DNA of 64,000 nt. It comes from Entoloma clypeatum. Taxonomy: Eukaryota > Basidiomycota > Agaricomycetes > Agaricales > Entolomataceae. The notes under the pieces were generated by a model. It did not search any database, was not told the origin of the DNA, and was given only the letters and a program-made list of their open reading frames with translations. Shown piece after piece: positions 1 to 10,325 of this stretch. The stretch lies in contig OY751492.1 of the NCBI GenBank assembly GCA_963565915.1, forward strand, positions 3,906,001-3,970,000. The letters run 5' to 3'. The translations under genes were made by a program, and so were the position numbers. How positions within the stretch are numbered: the stretch's first letter is position 1; every line of letters begins with the position of its first letter.

Positions 1-377
1 CAACACATATTTATTGACATATGATACTCTGCTACATAATTGATATAGTCTGTAAGCTGACTTCCTCCTGTGTAGCCATATTAAGGAGAAATGCGATGTT
101 TTTTGAGTTTGTTTACATATATTTGACACATTTGATGCACGCGTGATGCACGTCATCCAATGTCGAAACGACGCATCCACCCATTGCTGACTCTGCAATG
201 AGGGGCACAGATGCTGAAAAGACCAGAATATATTTATAGATTTTATTTATAATCTGTCTACTTGTGATCGAGGCAGGAGGGAGCATGCACACACACCTTT
301 TGTGTTTTTTTTTAAATGTGCCTATTTGGGAAGTGGAAAAGTTGTGATGTAGAATGAGTGTGATGCACCAGTTATAA
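1..377. other. AT-rich sequence without a recognisable gene
   Basis: No long reading frame, LTR end or structured repeat is visible here. The stretch is AT-rich with short homopolymers, for example near 308-316. It is the flank outside the Nest 1 insertion and was contiguous with the sequence now starting at 36510 before element A inserted. Confidence 0.5.
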
Positions 378-466
378 TGGATGTGTGGCTCAGTTGGTTA
401 GATAGATGACTGAAGTAATGTTCTGTACTATAGAGGTTGTGAGTTCAATTCCTTGCAAATGGCACA
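378..466 (+). repeat. tRNA-like box A/box B segment, possible SINE head
   Basis: Positions 386-397 read TGGCTCAGTTGG, a full match to the polymerase III box A consensus. Positions 442-452 read AGTTCAATTCC, close to the box B consensus GGTTCGANTCC with two differences. The spacing is that of a tRNA gene. The T-arm does not pair and no clean acceptor stem forms, so this is not a functional tRNA. A tRNA-derived SINE head is the best reading. The downstream block at 531-655 has a diverged inverted relative at 39217-39342, as a dispersed repeat would. Confidence 0.4.
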
Positions 467-530
467 AATTTTGCACATTGCCGTTTCGTGATCTTGATTT
501 CCATTCCTCAGATTGTTCTGTGGAAAAGAC

Positions 531-655
531 CGGTTTAAACCTGTTCAAACCGGACTTTGGCCGAGGACATCTGGGTATTGGAAATTCCCACAAGTCCCAC
601 CCATCCCAGGGACTCATGATTTTGGGCGGGGCAGGTATATACATGTTTCTAATTA
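531..655 (+). repeat. Dispersed repeat, diverged inverted partner of 39217-39342
   Basis: The core shares GGAAATTCCCAC, the block CCCATCCCAGGG and the tail GGTATATACATG (GGTATGTACATG in the partner) with the reverse complement of 39217-39342, in the same order. It lies outside both retrotransposon nests. It may be the body of a SINE whose head is the tRNA-like segment upstream. Positions 656-761 hold nothing recognisable. Confidence 0.45.
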
Positions 656-766
656 CTGTATTAAACATCATTCATGGGTTCAAAGATGTCGGCATCAGTG
701 TTGACGTCTTCCACTTCGACTGCAAGCACTCTGAGACAGACATCTTTTGCCAGGAGAACTGCAACC

Positions 767-1323
767 TGTTACAGCGATAGCCTACAACAGCAAGTCCAAG
801 GATGGGATCACATGGGTTCGAACTGTTTCCACAACAAGTCCCTCAATAGGTCGACTTGGTCAAGATCAGCGAGCTCCTCAAGAGGACGGCTTGGTTCGGT
901 TCAGCAGAGCTAAGTCCTTGCAAGGCACTTAGTTTGAGAGTGTTCGAAGATAAGACAAGGTGAGCGTTGTTTGCCTAGGTCAAGCTGAGGACCTCTACTC
1001 TAAGGTTACAGGTCTTATATACGTTATCCTATGGCTATAAATAAGTATGTGCTGCGCAGGAGCTAAATAGGCCATTGGTTAGATAGATGTTTCAAGGAGG
1101 CTGTGGCATAGGAGTCAGAGATAAGGCCTCAAGGTCGTGAGTCAGAGATAACAAGTGAAAATGTATCTAAAAGGGGAATCGTCCGAGTTGATGTGAGTCA
1201 TAGCGCTGATAGGGGGGACACGTGTCCCAGGGTTGTCAGAGTTAAGTGAAACGGGATTTGATAAAGATCAAGGGTTGAGGGGTCGTGTGAAGGCACAGAG
1301 GAAGAGGGTGAAAAAGTGTAACA
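767..1323 (-). repeat. 3' LTR of element A
   Basis: A 557-bp copy of 35948-36504. On the minus strand it begins TGTTACAC just after a purine-rich polypurine tract (1324-1336, read as AGACAGGGGGTAA on the minus strand). The TSD CAACC lies at 762-766 on its outer side. Confidence 0.92.
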
Positions 1324-1348
1324 TTACCCCCTGTCTATGCTTGAAGTC

Positions 1349-1890
1349 TGTCATAACCATACGATTCACATCCGTCTTATCCGACGACTCCGATGATTCA
1401 TCCGCTCCGACATCCGCTCCAACAACATTCTATTTATATTGATTATACTTCTACTATGTAACATCTCAACCATACTTACAAGTAGACATATGTTGTTCAC
1501 TTTTCATTTGCTACTCTCCATACTCCGAATGTTCCGATGGTCAACTCCGATATCTGCACATCACTTATAGTAATGCTGATCATTCTAGTCTACTATAAAT
1601 AGTGTACAAACCTGTTGTAGAACCTCAGTTCAAATATCATACGTTACACCTCATTCACATCCGTCTCTACTTGCCTTGAGCATTCTCTCCGTCACCTCTG
1701 CTCATCCGCTCATCTGCTCATCCGACATCCGCCAATCTGAAATCGAGGACCACGTCAAAGAGTGGGGCGCAACGCACAAGTTGAAGCCAGGTCCTTTCTG
1801 CCAACATCGCACTTACCGCATTCTGCTCCTCCGCTACTCCGCTCCGACTCGTCCGACGTTTTCCGATGTTGAGAAACACGCTACGTGACA
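1349..1890 (+). repeat. 5' LTR of F1
   Basis: Starts TGTCATAACC and ends CTACGTGACA. It contains a TATA box (TATAAATA at 1594). The predicted transcript start is at 1627, 33 nt downstream, where AGTTCAAATAT begins. It differs from the 3' LTR at about 19 positions by eye, nearly all of them C/T or G/A at CpG. Confidence 0.92.
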
Positions 1891-1892
1891 GT

Positions 1893-1903
1893 ATATTTGA
1901 ACT
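1893..1903 (+). promoter_or_regulatory. Self-priming primer-binding site of F1
   Basis: ATATTTGAACT, 2 nt after the 5' LTR, is the exact reverse complement of LTR positions 1627-1637, which lie 33 nt after the TATA box. This is the arrangement of Tf1/sushi elements, whose mRNA 5' end folds back to prime reverse transcription. No tRNA 3'-end complement is seen. Confidence 0.75.
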
Positions 1904-1941
1904 ACCACCATTCTTTGATTTACCCAACAACCTCTACCCAC

Positions 1942-3234
1942 ATGTCTCAAACCCATAATACAGTTCGAACAACTAGGACTGCTCGTGCAGCAGCAGAACG
2001 TTCATCCTCCACACCACGCTCTGCTTTTCTTCAAGGAACACGCAATGTAACAATTACCCCTTGAGGAGCCACAGCATCATCATCCGCTCCTACCCCCGGA
2101 CCATCCGTTCCTCTGCCCTCTTCCGACTCTCAGCTCCCACCACTTCCTGCCAGTCCTCCACTAAACCCACCAACGGAACCCTCCGCACCTCTAAATTCTG
2201 GCTTATTCGGCGGACCTCCAGGAGGATCTCCTCCTCCTTCCGACGGTAGTTTACATGGAGATTTGGACGACTCCAATTCCAATCCAGATCAGGAACCCAA
2301 TCTAGCTGAAGCCATTCTGCTCATGACCAAAGAGTTGAAACGTCGAGATACAAAGAAGAAAAAGTCGTATGCCAACGAACCGGATACCTTCGACAGATCC
2401 GATCCACGCAAACTCTCCGCATTCATTTTACAATGCAAACTTTACTTCTCCGACAACGACAACTTCGACTCAGAACATTCCAAAGTCAACTTTGCCATGT
2501 CTTACTTCCGAGGCACAGCACTCGAATTTTTTGAACCCTTCATTCTAGATGATGATGAACCCAATTGGCGGGGTTCTTTCCCCGAGTTCGTCCGGCTTCT
2601 CCGCTCCGAGTTTGGTACCATTGACCCTCAGGGCGAAGCCGAAGAACAGTTGGACAACCTATGGATGAAGGAAAATCAAAAGATATTGAAGTACAACGTT
2701 GAATTCCAACGTCTTGCTACCAAGACTGACTGGGATGAAAACTCCCTCCGACACCGCTACTACGTCGGACTTCCGGATCGGATCAAGGACATCCTCTCCC
2801 AACAACCCAAGATCAAGTCTTTACCAGACCTATGATCCGCGGCTCATACTATTGACACTCGCTACTGGGAATGTCAACGAGAGAAATCCAGAACCGATAA
2901 ACCCACTCCCAAGTCCGACAAGAAACAATCCGCTCCGAACCAATCCACTGCACAAATATCATCAACCAAACCCTCCGCTCCCGCTACCGCTTCCGCTTCC
3001 ACATCCGCTCCGAAACCCGATCTCTCCAGTAAATTAGGCAAAGACGGCAAATTGACGTACCAAGAACGCAAATGTCGTTTTGATAATAACCTTTGCTTAT
3101 TCTGCGGTAGCGTCGGACACGCTGTCAAGGACTGTCCCAAGTCCACCTCCTCCGCTTCCAAGGCTAAAGGGAAAGCCGCCCAAGTCGGCACTCAAGCCAA
3201 GGAAAAAGGTAAGGAGATCGAGTCAAAACAATAG
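1942..3234 (+). pseudogene. gag: F1 gag, with nonsense mutations
   Basis: Gag starts at ATG 1942 (MSQTHNTVRTTRTARAAAE) and ends at TAG 3232. Copy F2 shares the frame but is truncated at its N-terminus. The order is a Pro/Ser-rich N-terminus, a retrotransposon capsid domain (about 2380-2830) and a CCHC zinc knuckle (CLFCGSVGHAVKDC, 3100-3140) that would bind RNA. In-frame TGA codons at 2062 and 2833 replace CGA codons of F2. The slippery site before the stop is spoiled: 3225-3231 reads AAAACAA, against seven A residues in F2. Without frameshifting, pol could not be made from this copy. Confidence 0.85.
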
Positions 3235-5367
3235 GCAGTGGTCCTCATGAAGCACGGTCTGAGGACTGCGTTGACTCTCTCCATGCCTCCGCTCCCATCC
3301 GACTTAACGCGTCCGCTCTCTCCGATCCGAACTCTTTACGTATCAATATCTCATCTTCTTTTTTCTCTTCAGATTCTGTCCCAGCACTTATTGATTCAGG
3401 ATCTACTCACTGTTTTATTGACAATAACTTTTCCTCCGCCTATGATCTTCCGACCTCCGCTATTCCACCCTTAGAACTAAAGCTTTTCGATGGTTCTTCT
3501 AACGCGTTTATCACTCAAGTTGTAACAATACCTATATGTTTTCCTTCAGGTGAATCCTTTGAACAGGATTTTTATGTTACTCCGCTCGACTCCGCTTCTT
3601 CCATGGTTCTTGGATACAACTGGCTCACCCGCCACAATCCTATGATTGACTGGGTATTGGGCAGTATCACTTTCCGTCCACAGATGCAAAAAGAGCCGTT
3701 TCCGACATCGACATCGACCTCCTCCCAAGGTAGGACAGCTACGCTTCCTCCTCCGGAACCTCCGATCGTACCTCCGCAGATTTCACTCATTAACGCAGCC
3801 GCATTTATGAGGGCATGCAAATTGCCTGGTACACAATCCTTTCGACTTCACCTTTTGACTCCCTCCGTTTCCGCTCACTCCACATCCGCTTCCGACACCC
3901 CCGACTTGACAAACGTAAAGAATACCACAACTATGCTGACGTCTTCAGTAAAGGAAAAGCAGACACTCTTCCACCCCACCGTCCCTACGACCTCAAGATC
4001 AAACTTGAAGAGGGCTCCGCTCCTCCGTTCGGTCCGATCTACTCCCTTTCACAAACCGAACTCAATGCCCTCCGTGAATTCATTGACGAACACCTCACCA
4101 TTGGATTCATCCGACCCTCTTCCTCCCCACACGGTGCTCCCGTCCTTTTCATTCGTAAAAAGGATGGCTCCCTTCGTCTTTGCGTCGATTTCTGTGGTCT
4201 TAACAAAATCTCAAAGAAGGACCGATATCCGCTTCCGCTCATATCCGACCTTCTCCAGACCGCTGGAAAAGCCAGTGTTTATACGGCTCTCGACCTCCGA
4301 CACGCCTATCACCTCGTCCGCATAGCGGAAGGAGATGAATGGAAAACCGCCTTCCGCGCGCGCTACGGGTCTTTTGAATGGCTTGTCATGCCATTTGGAC
4401 TCACCAACTCCCCAGCCGTTTTTCAATGCTTCATGAACGACATCTTCCACGACCTGCTTGATAAGTATGTTACCATATATCTCGACGACATCCTCATCTA
4501 CTCCGACTCTCCCTCCGAGCATCGGAAGCATGTCCGCGAAGTCCTCCGACGTCTCCAACAACACAGCTTATACGCACGCTCAGACAAATGCGAGTTTTCT
4601 ACAGATACTGTTGAATACCTTGGCTTTATCCTCTCTCCGACAGGCCTCTGCATGTCGGATAAGAAAGTCAAAATTATTCAAGATTGGCCTGAACCAAGGA
4701 AGGTCAAAGACATTCAGTCTTTCTTAGGTTTTGCCAATTTTTATCGACGATTCATTCCTTACTACTCTGAAATCACTGTTCCGCTCACTTGACTCACCCA
4801 CAAAAACACACAATGGCACTTCTCCGACTCCGCTCGCGAATCTTTCAAAACTTTGAAGAAAGCCTTTACCACGGCACCTGTTCTTACGCATTGGATTCCC
4901 GACAGCCCTATTATCGTCGAAACCGATGCCTCCGACTACGCTTTGGGTGCAATCCTCTCCATCTGCACCTCCGACGACGAAATCCATCCAGTCGCTTTCC
5001 ACTCCCGCACCTTTACACCTCCCGAGTTAAACTATGACACCCACGACAAAGAACTATTAGCGATCCACGATGCATTCAAGGTTTGGCATCACTACCTTGA
5101 AGGCTCCGCTACTCCGATCAATGTCGTAACGGACCACAAAAATCTTGAGTACTTTTCTACTACCAAGATTTTATCACGTCGACAAGCTCGTTGGTCCAAA
5201 TACCTCTGCCAGTTCAATCTCGTCATCCGCTTCCGCCCTGGCCATTTAGGTACGAAGCCCGATCTTTTAAGTAGATGATGGGACGTCTACCCTAAAGAGG
5301 GAAATAGCGACTATTCGTCCGTCAACCCAAGCAACTTCAAACCCATCTTCACACAAGAACAGCTCAC

Positions 5368-5656
5368 TGTTATGATCGTATTTTCACTTTTCACTTTATC
5401 TTATCTTATCTCGATCTTATCTTATCTACATCATATCATACATGAGGACATCTTATCATTATCGCGCAGCATGACGCTGCCACAATGCAGCCTCATGGAA
5501 TTTACATATATAAGTAGGGTACTTTCACTTGTATTCGATGCTTTGTTCTCTTGAGATTCCCGCTGGGTCTCTTGGCAATACAGTTCTCTTATCATCTTTC
5601 CACTTCGTTCCTAAGTTTGGGCTCGCGACGTCGTTTGACTTAGCGTCGCCTCAACA
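5368..5656 (+). repeat. Probable 5' LTR of H
   Basis: Starts TGTTAT and may end TCAACA at 5656. TATATAAG at 5507 gives a predicted start near 5540. Two nt after 5656 the sequence AGAACAAGC pairs with GCTTTGTTCT at 5540-5549 if one T bulges, a weaker version of the self-priming site of the other families. An alternative LTR end at 5765 cannot be excluded. Positions 5657-6241 are leader with no gene seen. Confidence 0.5.
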
Positions 5657-6241
5657 GAAGAACAAGCTCTTTCTATTCGCCCGCCCAAACACACACTTCC
5701 CACTCCATCATCACTATCCCCGCCGTTTCGCACTTTTGCGTTAAAAGTCGCACTTCGTTATTACATGCGGACCCTAGCATTAAGGGGGATCTCCCAGACT
5801 TCAGGGATAAGAAGAGAAACGCTTGGTGCACCCACTATATCTAGCGTTGCCGTTTGAGACACATAGGGAAACATTGAGCCCGTCCCGTGTTGAGGTGACC
5901 AAAGGCCGACGCAACTAACCTTCGGGAAAGCTGCTGGCGCGTGTGACGGTTGGAGAGAGCAGACCGTATACGTCTAAGATCGCAAAAGGTGTTCCAACCC
6001 CCAACCCTATTTCAGGATATCAACCAGTCCAGCGCACATAGGGGATCTGACCGTGTGGACTTCATTTTTCCTAGATCTTCCTTTGCTCAGGTAAATCGGC
6101 TACCTGGGTAAACAGATCGCTCTTTGGGTTTTTCTTTTAGATTTTTTCTTGCCTAAGCGTTAGAACAGGGTCGCGCGCCCGACGCAAGGCACTACTGTTC
6201 AAAAAAAAAAAAAAAAAACCACTCCCCCTCATCACACCATC

Positions 6242-7070
6242 ATGGCCGAAGGCACCAACGCCCAATTCGATGAAGAATTTGAACAACACCACGCACCATC
6301 ACCCTTACCTCCGGTACCGCTATTCAATCACCTCCCCCCCACAAAATAACAACCGCGGAAGGAAATTAGAAGTCACCGCGGATCCCGGCAAATACAATGG
6401 ATCCAAAGCAACGTTCACAGTATGGTGGACTAAAATGCTTGCATGGCTCAGGGTCAACCGAGAGCTATTCAATGGAGAAGAAGAAGGTTGCATTGCAGTG
6501 TTTTCGTGTTTGGACGGTCCCACAGCAGGAGTCTACGGGGAAACCCGTTTGAATCAATGTATGGAATCGGAAGACTGGCCAACGTACCGAGAGCTAGTCG
6601 GCAAAATCACAACAAGGTTTCTTCCCACCACTGAGATCGAATGGGCCCGATCCAAAATCGAGAGCTTTAAGCAAGGTTCAATGAAGACCGATGATTGGAT
6701 TACGCAATTCGGGACCCTGGTGATCAAGGGCAAGATCGAGGAAAGGCACGGTGTAACCCTTTTGGAAAGGAACACCAAGGAATCTATCATGCAACAACTC
6801 TTCCAGCAAGGGAGGAGAAAGTCCACGGTGCAGGGCACCTGTGAAGAAATTTTGGCAATTGGCAGAGCGGAAGAGACCTTCGCAGCAAGACCAGGCATGA
6901 GGACTGGCAATAACTTTGGACAACAACGTAACACATGGGGCAATCGGCCCGCATATGGACAACAGCAGCAACAGAGGCCCTTTGGGCAACAACAGAATGG
7001 GGGGTACCGTCCTCAACAACAAAACGGTCAACAACAACAACAGCAGCAACCACGACAGGATCCAAATGCA
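6242..7070 (+). pseudogene. gag: H gag, frameshifted and truncated
   Basis: An ATG at 6242 opens MAEGTNAQFDEEFEQ but stops at about 6349. From about 6340 a second frame carries the rest, so one frameshift, probably in the C-run, separates them. The conserved core contains WWTKMLAWL and retrotransposon-gag-like helices. It is followed by a Gln/Asn-rich tail (6950-7060) with repeated QQQ. No zinc knuckle is present, and the frame is cut at 7070 where it fuses to F-family pol sequence. It does not resemble the gags of A, B, F, G or J beyond general type. Confidence 0.7.
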
Positions 7071-7351
7071 AACCGATGCCTCCGACTACGCTTTGGGTGC
7101 AATCCTCTCCATCCGCACCTCCGACAACGAAATCGCTGGATCGTGAATGAAGCAGGTTATCTACTCCACAATGGACGTATCTATGTTCCCGACTCATCCG
7201 ACCTCCGTCTCCGCATCCTCCGCAATAAGCACAACCATATCCTCGCTGGACACCCTGGTCAAAATAAGACTATTAGTCTTATCCAACGAGAATACACTTG
7301 GCCTGGAATGCGCGACTTCGTCAAAAAGTATTGCAAGTCATGTACCACTTG

Positions 7352-7927
7352 TGTCATAACCATGCAATTCATACATCCGACACATCCAATGACTCCGACG
7401 TTTTATCCGGTCCGACATCCGATGATCTTCATAATAGTACTTATTGACATCTCTACTAGTTAACATTCTAATTATGCTGACAAGTAGACATCTTGATGTT
7501 GATTTTGCATTTGCTCCTCTCCGTACTCCGATTGCTCCGATGAGTAACTCCGACATCCACACCTTACCTATAGTAGTTACTGACCCACTTCTGGTTTACT
7601 ATAAGTAGTATGAATTCTGTCGTAGTTCCTCAGTTCGAATATTATACGTCACTATACGTTGCCATACGTTCCACCAATCTATTCCTTTGCCTTTCGTCCT
7701 CATCCTCCTTCTCACGTCTCCACCTCCGCACATCCGCTCTTCTCACCCTCCGACATCTGCCAATCCGAAATCTAGGACCACGTCAAAGAATGGGGCGCAA
7801 CACATAAGTTGAAGCCAGGTCCTTTCTGCAAGACGTCGGACTTGTCGCATCCGTTCATCCGCTACTCCGCTCCGACTGCTCCGACTCATCCGACGTTTTC
7901 CAACATTGAAAAACACGCTACGTGACA
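7352..7927 (+). repeat. Solo LTR of an F-related family in the F1 integrase
   Basis: A 576-bp sequence, TGTCATAACC...CTACGTGACA, is flanked by the perfect TSD ACTTG (7347-7351 and 7928-7932). It splits the codons just after the integrase finger (KSCTTC). It resembles the F LTR but is clearly diverged from it. No internal region remains, so the element was reduced by LTR-LTR recombination. Confidence 0.9.
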
Positions 7928-9895
7928 ACTTGTATGCACGCCAAACCCCAACGTCATAAACCCTACGGTCTGCTTAAACAACTCCCTATTCCTGAACGTC
8001 CCTGGCATTCTATTTCCATGGACTTCATTGAACCCCTTCCGACATCCGCTGGCTCCGATGCGATTCTGGTCATTGTAGACCGCCTCACTAAACAAGGCAT
8101 ATTCATCCCTACCACCATTAATTGCACATCCGAAGACCTAGCAAACCTTTTCGTGCTTCACGTCTTTTCCAAGCACGGAGTTCCGCAAAACGTCACATCC
8201 GATCGCGGACCTGAATTCGTCTCCCGTTTTTTCCGCTCTCTTGCAAAAGCCCTCAATATGAGACTTCACTTCACTTCTGGATATCACCCTGAAGGCGATG
8301 GTCAAACCGAACGCACCAACCAGACACTCGAACAATACCTCCGCATTTTCTGCAACTACCAGCAAGACAACTGGTCCGCTTTGCTTCCGCTTGCGGAGTT
8401 CGCTTACAACAACACTCCGAGTGCCACCACAGGTGTATCACCATTCTTCGCCAACAAAGGTTATCACCCCGACATTACACTCCATCCGGAACATGATCTA
8501 GCATCCGATAAAGCTCGACAATACATCGTCGACTTAGATGAATTACATCAAGAACTAAAGACTGCTGTCGCAGAGGCACAACAACGTTATCAAGGCCCTG
8601 CGGACGTCCGACGTTCTCCGCCTCCCCCGCTCCGCGTCGGACAAGAAGTCTTTGTTAAAGCCAAGTTCTTCCGCACCACACGACCCACCCAAAAGTTATC
8701 TGACAAATATGCTGGCCCATTTGAAATCATAGCCCAACCCGGCACGCACTCCTTTACACTACGTCTACCCGACACTATGCGTGCTATACACCCCGTCTTC
8801 CACATATCCATGCTCGAACCAGCAACTCCTAACGAGATTCCAAATCAGATACAATCTCCTCCGCCTCCACTCGAGATGGACAGAGAAACCGAATACGAAA
8901 TTGCGGAAATCATCGACTCAAAGATCGATAAAAGACGACGCTGCAAACTCCTTTACCTCGTCCGCTGGTTAGGTTATGAAGACACCAGTGAAGAGTTTTC
9001 TTGGTTACCCGCATCTGAGCTTGAACACGCAGCGGATACGGTAGCGGACTTCCACTCCGCTCAACCAACTAAGCCAGGCCCCTTATCGCGCTTGTAACAA
9101 AAAGAAAAGAAAATCTATTAAAATTTTATACTAACAAAAAACTACTTTCGCTGTTTTTTGTTAGATACCCCCTCCGTCTCCTCGTTCCACTCCGATCCGG
9201 ATTCCTCTTCCGCTTCCTCCATCCGCTTCCGCTTCTTCGTTTCTTCTTCTTTTTCTGCTTCTTCTTCTACCTCCCTTCCCAACTCCTCCAATACCCTATC
9301 ATACTCCTCCACATCCTCGTCCTCGTCGGATCCCTCCTCCGAAGCCTCCGAATCCTCCCTCCACGCGATAACCGTCAAAAGCTCCTTGATCTCCCGCAAT
9401 TCCTTCAACTCCACCTTTATCAGCCGCATCTCCCTTATCATGCTCCTAAGCCCTCTCACCACCTCCGTGCCTATGACCACCTCCGGCGGACCAAACCCCT
9501 CCGGCATGAACTCCGGCTCCTCCGACGCTGCGGCTATCCGCGATCCCTCCGCGGTCCCCTCTCCCTTGGACGATCCCGCCTTCGCGTTCTTCGTCGCACC
9601 ACCTGCCACCTTAGCCTTTCCGACCCTCACCGCCTTGGTCATCCTCCGCTTCACCTCCGACTCCGCTTCCGCTCCCGTTCTGCAGCTTCGTTTTAAACGC
9701 TGGCACCGCCAGCACGACGAAGCATTGTCATTCCTAAAGAACAAGTTAATAACGAAGCGTATAAAGAAATAGGAAAAACTCACTCCGATGGCCAAAAACA
9801 CAAGTCCCCCGCTTTCAAGCAGGAGGTGCAATCCTCCTTCCCCTGCTCGTAACTCGCAGGCATATTCTTGTAAACCCCCTGCAGCCGGACCTTCT

Positions 9896-10265
9896 TGTTA
9901 CGGACTAACGACTACGGACATATACGCTTACTTTTTCACTTTTACTCATCGGCCCCCGCTTAAACATATCGTATTATACTTTATTTCCTTTAGTATACTT
10001 CGCTCCCGTGCTGACTCGCTTTCCGCAGCTGTCTGACTCATTCCGCAGTCAGCTTACTCATTAGTACATAGCCTTCCGCAGTCGCCTTACTCATGCGCAC
10101 TGCCTTCCGCAGTTACTGACTCATTCGCTACCGCTCATAGTCAGTACTATATAAACCTCATGTACCATAGCTACATTCCTTAGATTTAGCAATCACATTG
10201 CTCTTCGCCTTTCCACTTTCCTGCATACTCTGCCCAAACCTTGGAACGGTTTGTTAAGCATAACA
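9896..10265 (+). repeat. 5' LTR of G1
   Basis: 370 bp. TATATAAA starts at 10149 and the predicted transcript start, AGATTTAGCAA, begins at 10182, 33 nt later. Short tandem-like blocks containing TTCCGCAG and ACTCATT recur between 10020 and 10130, upstream of the TATA box, and could be promoter elements. Confidence 0.93.
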
Positions 10266-10267
10266 AG

Positions 10268-10278
10268 TTGCTAAATCT
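10268..10278 (+). promoter_or_regulatory. Self-priming primer-binding site of G1
   Basis: TTGCTAAATCT, 2 nt after the LTR, is the perfect reverse complement of LTR positions 10182-10192, the predicted 5' end of the mRNA. Confidence 0.75.
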
Positions 10279-10325
10279 CGTTAGGTTCACCCAGAGCGAA
10301 GAGAGCAACTACCAGACAAGTCAAG

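Larger units (their letters stand above)
5368..7070 (+). mobile_element. Element H: 5' fragment of another Gypsy-type element inside F1
   Basis: The F1 sequence stops at 5367 and unrelated DNA beginning TGTTATGATC follows. It contains an LTR, a leader with an 18-A run at about 6200, and most of a gag gene. The 3' half of H is missing: the gag runs straight into F-family RNase H sequence at 7071, so no second LTR or TSD can be shown. Because that RNase H segment repeats F1 positions 4921-4985, the right boundary is a rearrangement rather than a simple insertion edge. Confidence 0.7.
3231..9097 (+). pseudogene. pol: F1 pol, broken and interrupted
   Basis: Pol lies in the -1 frame after gag. 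The aspartic protease motif LIDSGSTHC is at about 3390-3420. RT follows with the catalytic YLDD at about 4480, then RNase H (ETDASDYALGA, about 4918). At 5368 the frame is cut by the foreign element H. At 7071 an RNase H fragment recurs, joined to the integrase HHCC finger (7135-7351). A solo LTR interrupts this finger. Integrase core and chromodomain follow to the stop at 9095-9097. A frameshift lies near 3910, and TGA stops at 4790 and 5276 replace CGA of F2. Non-functional. Confidence 0.85.

Noticed and set aside
378..466. A functional tRNA gene
   Set aside because: Box A and box B are present but the T-arm and acceptor stem do not pair.
1063..1140. Similarity of the A LTR (GGTTAGATAGATG, GGTCGTGAGTC) to the tRNA-like segment at 378-466
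   Set aside because: Only short matching words with no common order of boxes.
9158..9772. A 204-codon Ser-rich frame on the plus strand
   Set aside because: It is the opposite strand of exon 2 of the antisense zinc-cluster gene; the same shadow appears at 43710-44324.
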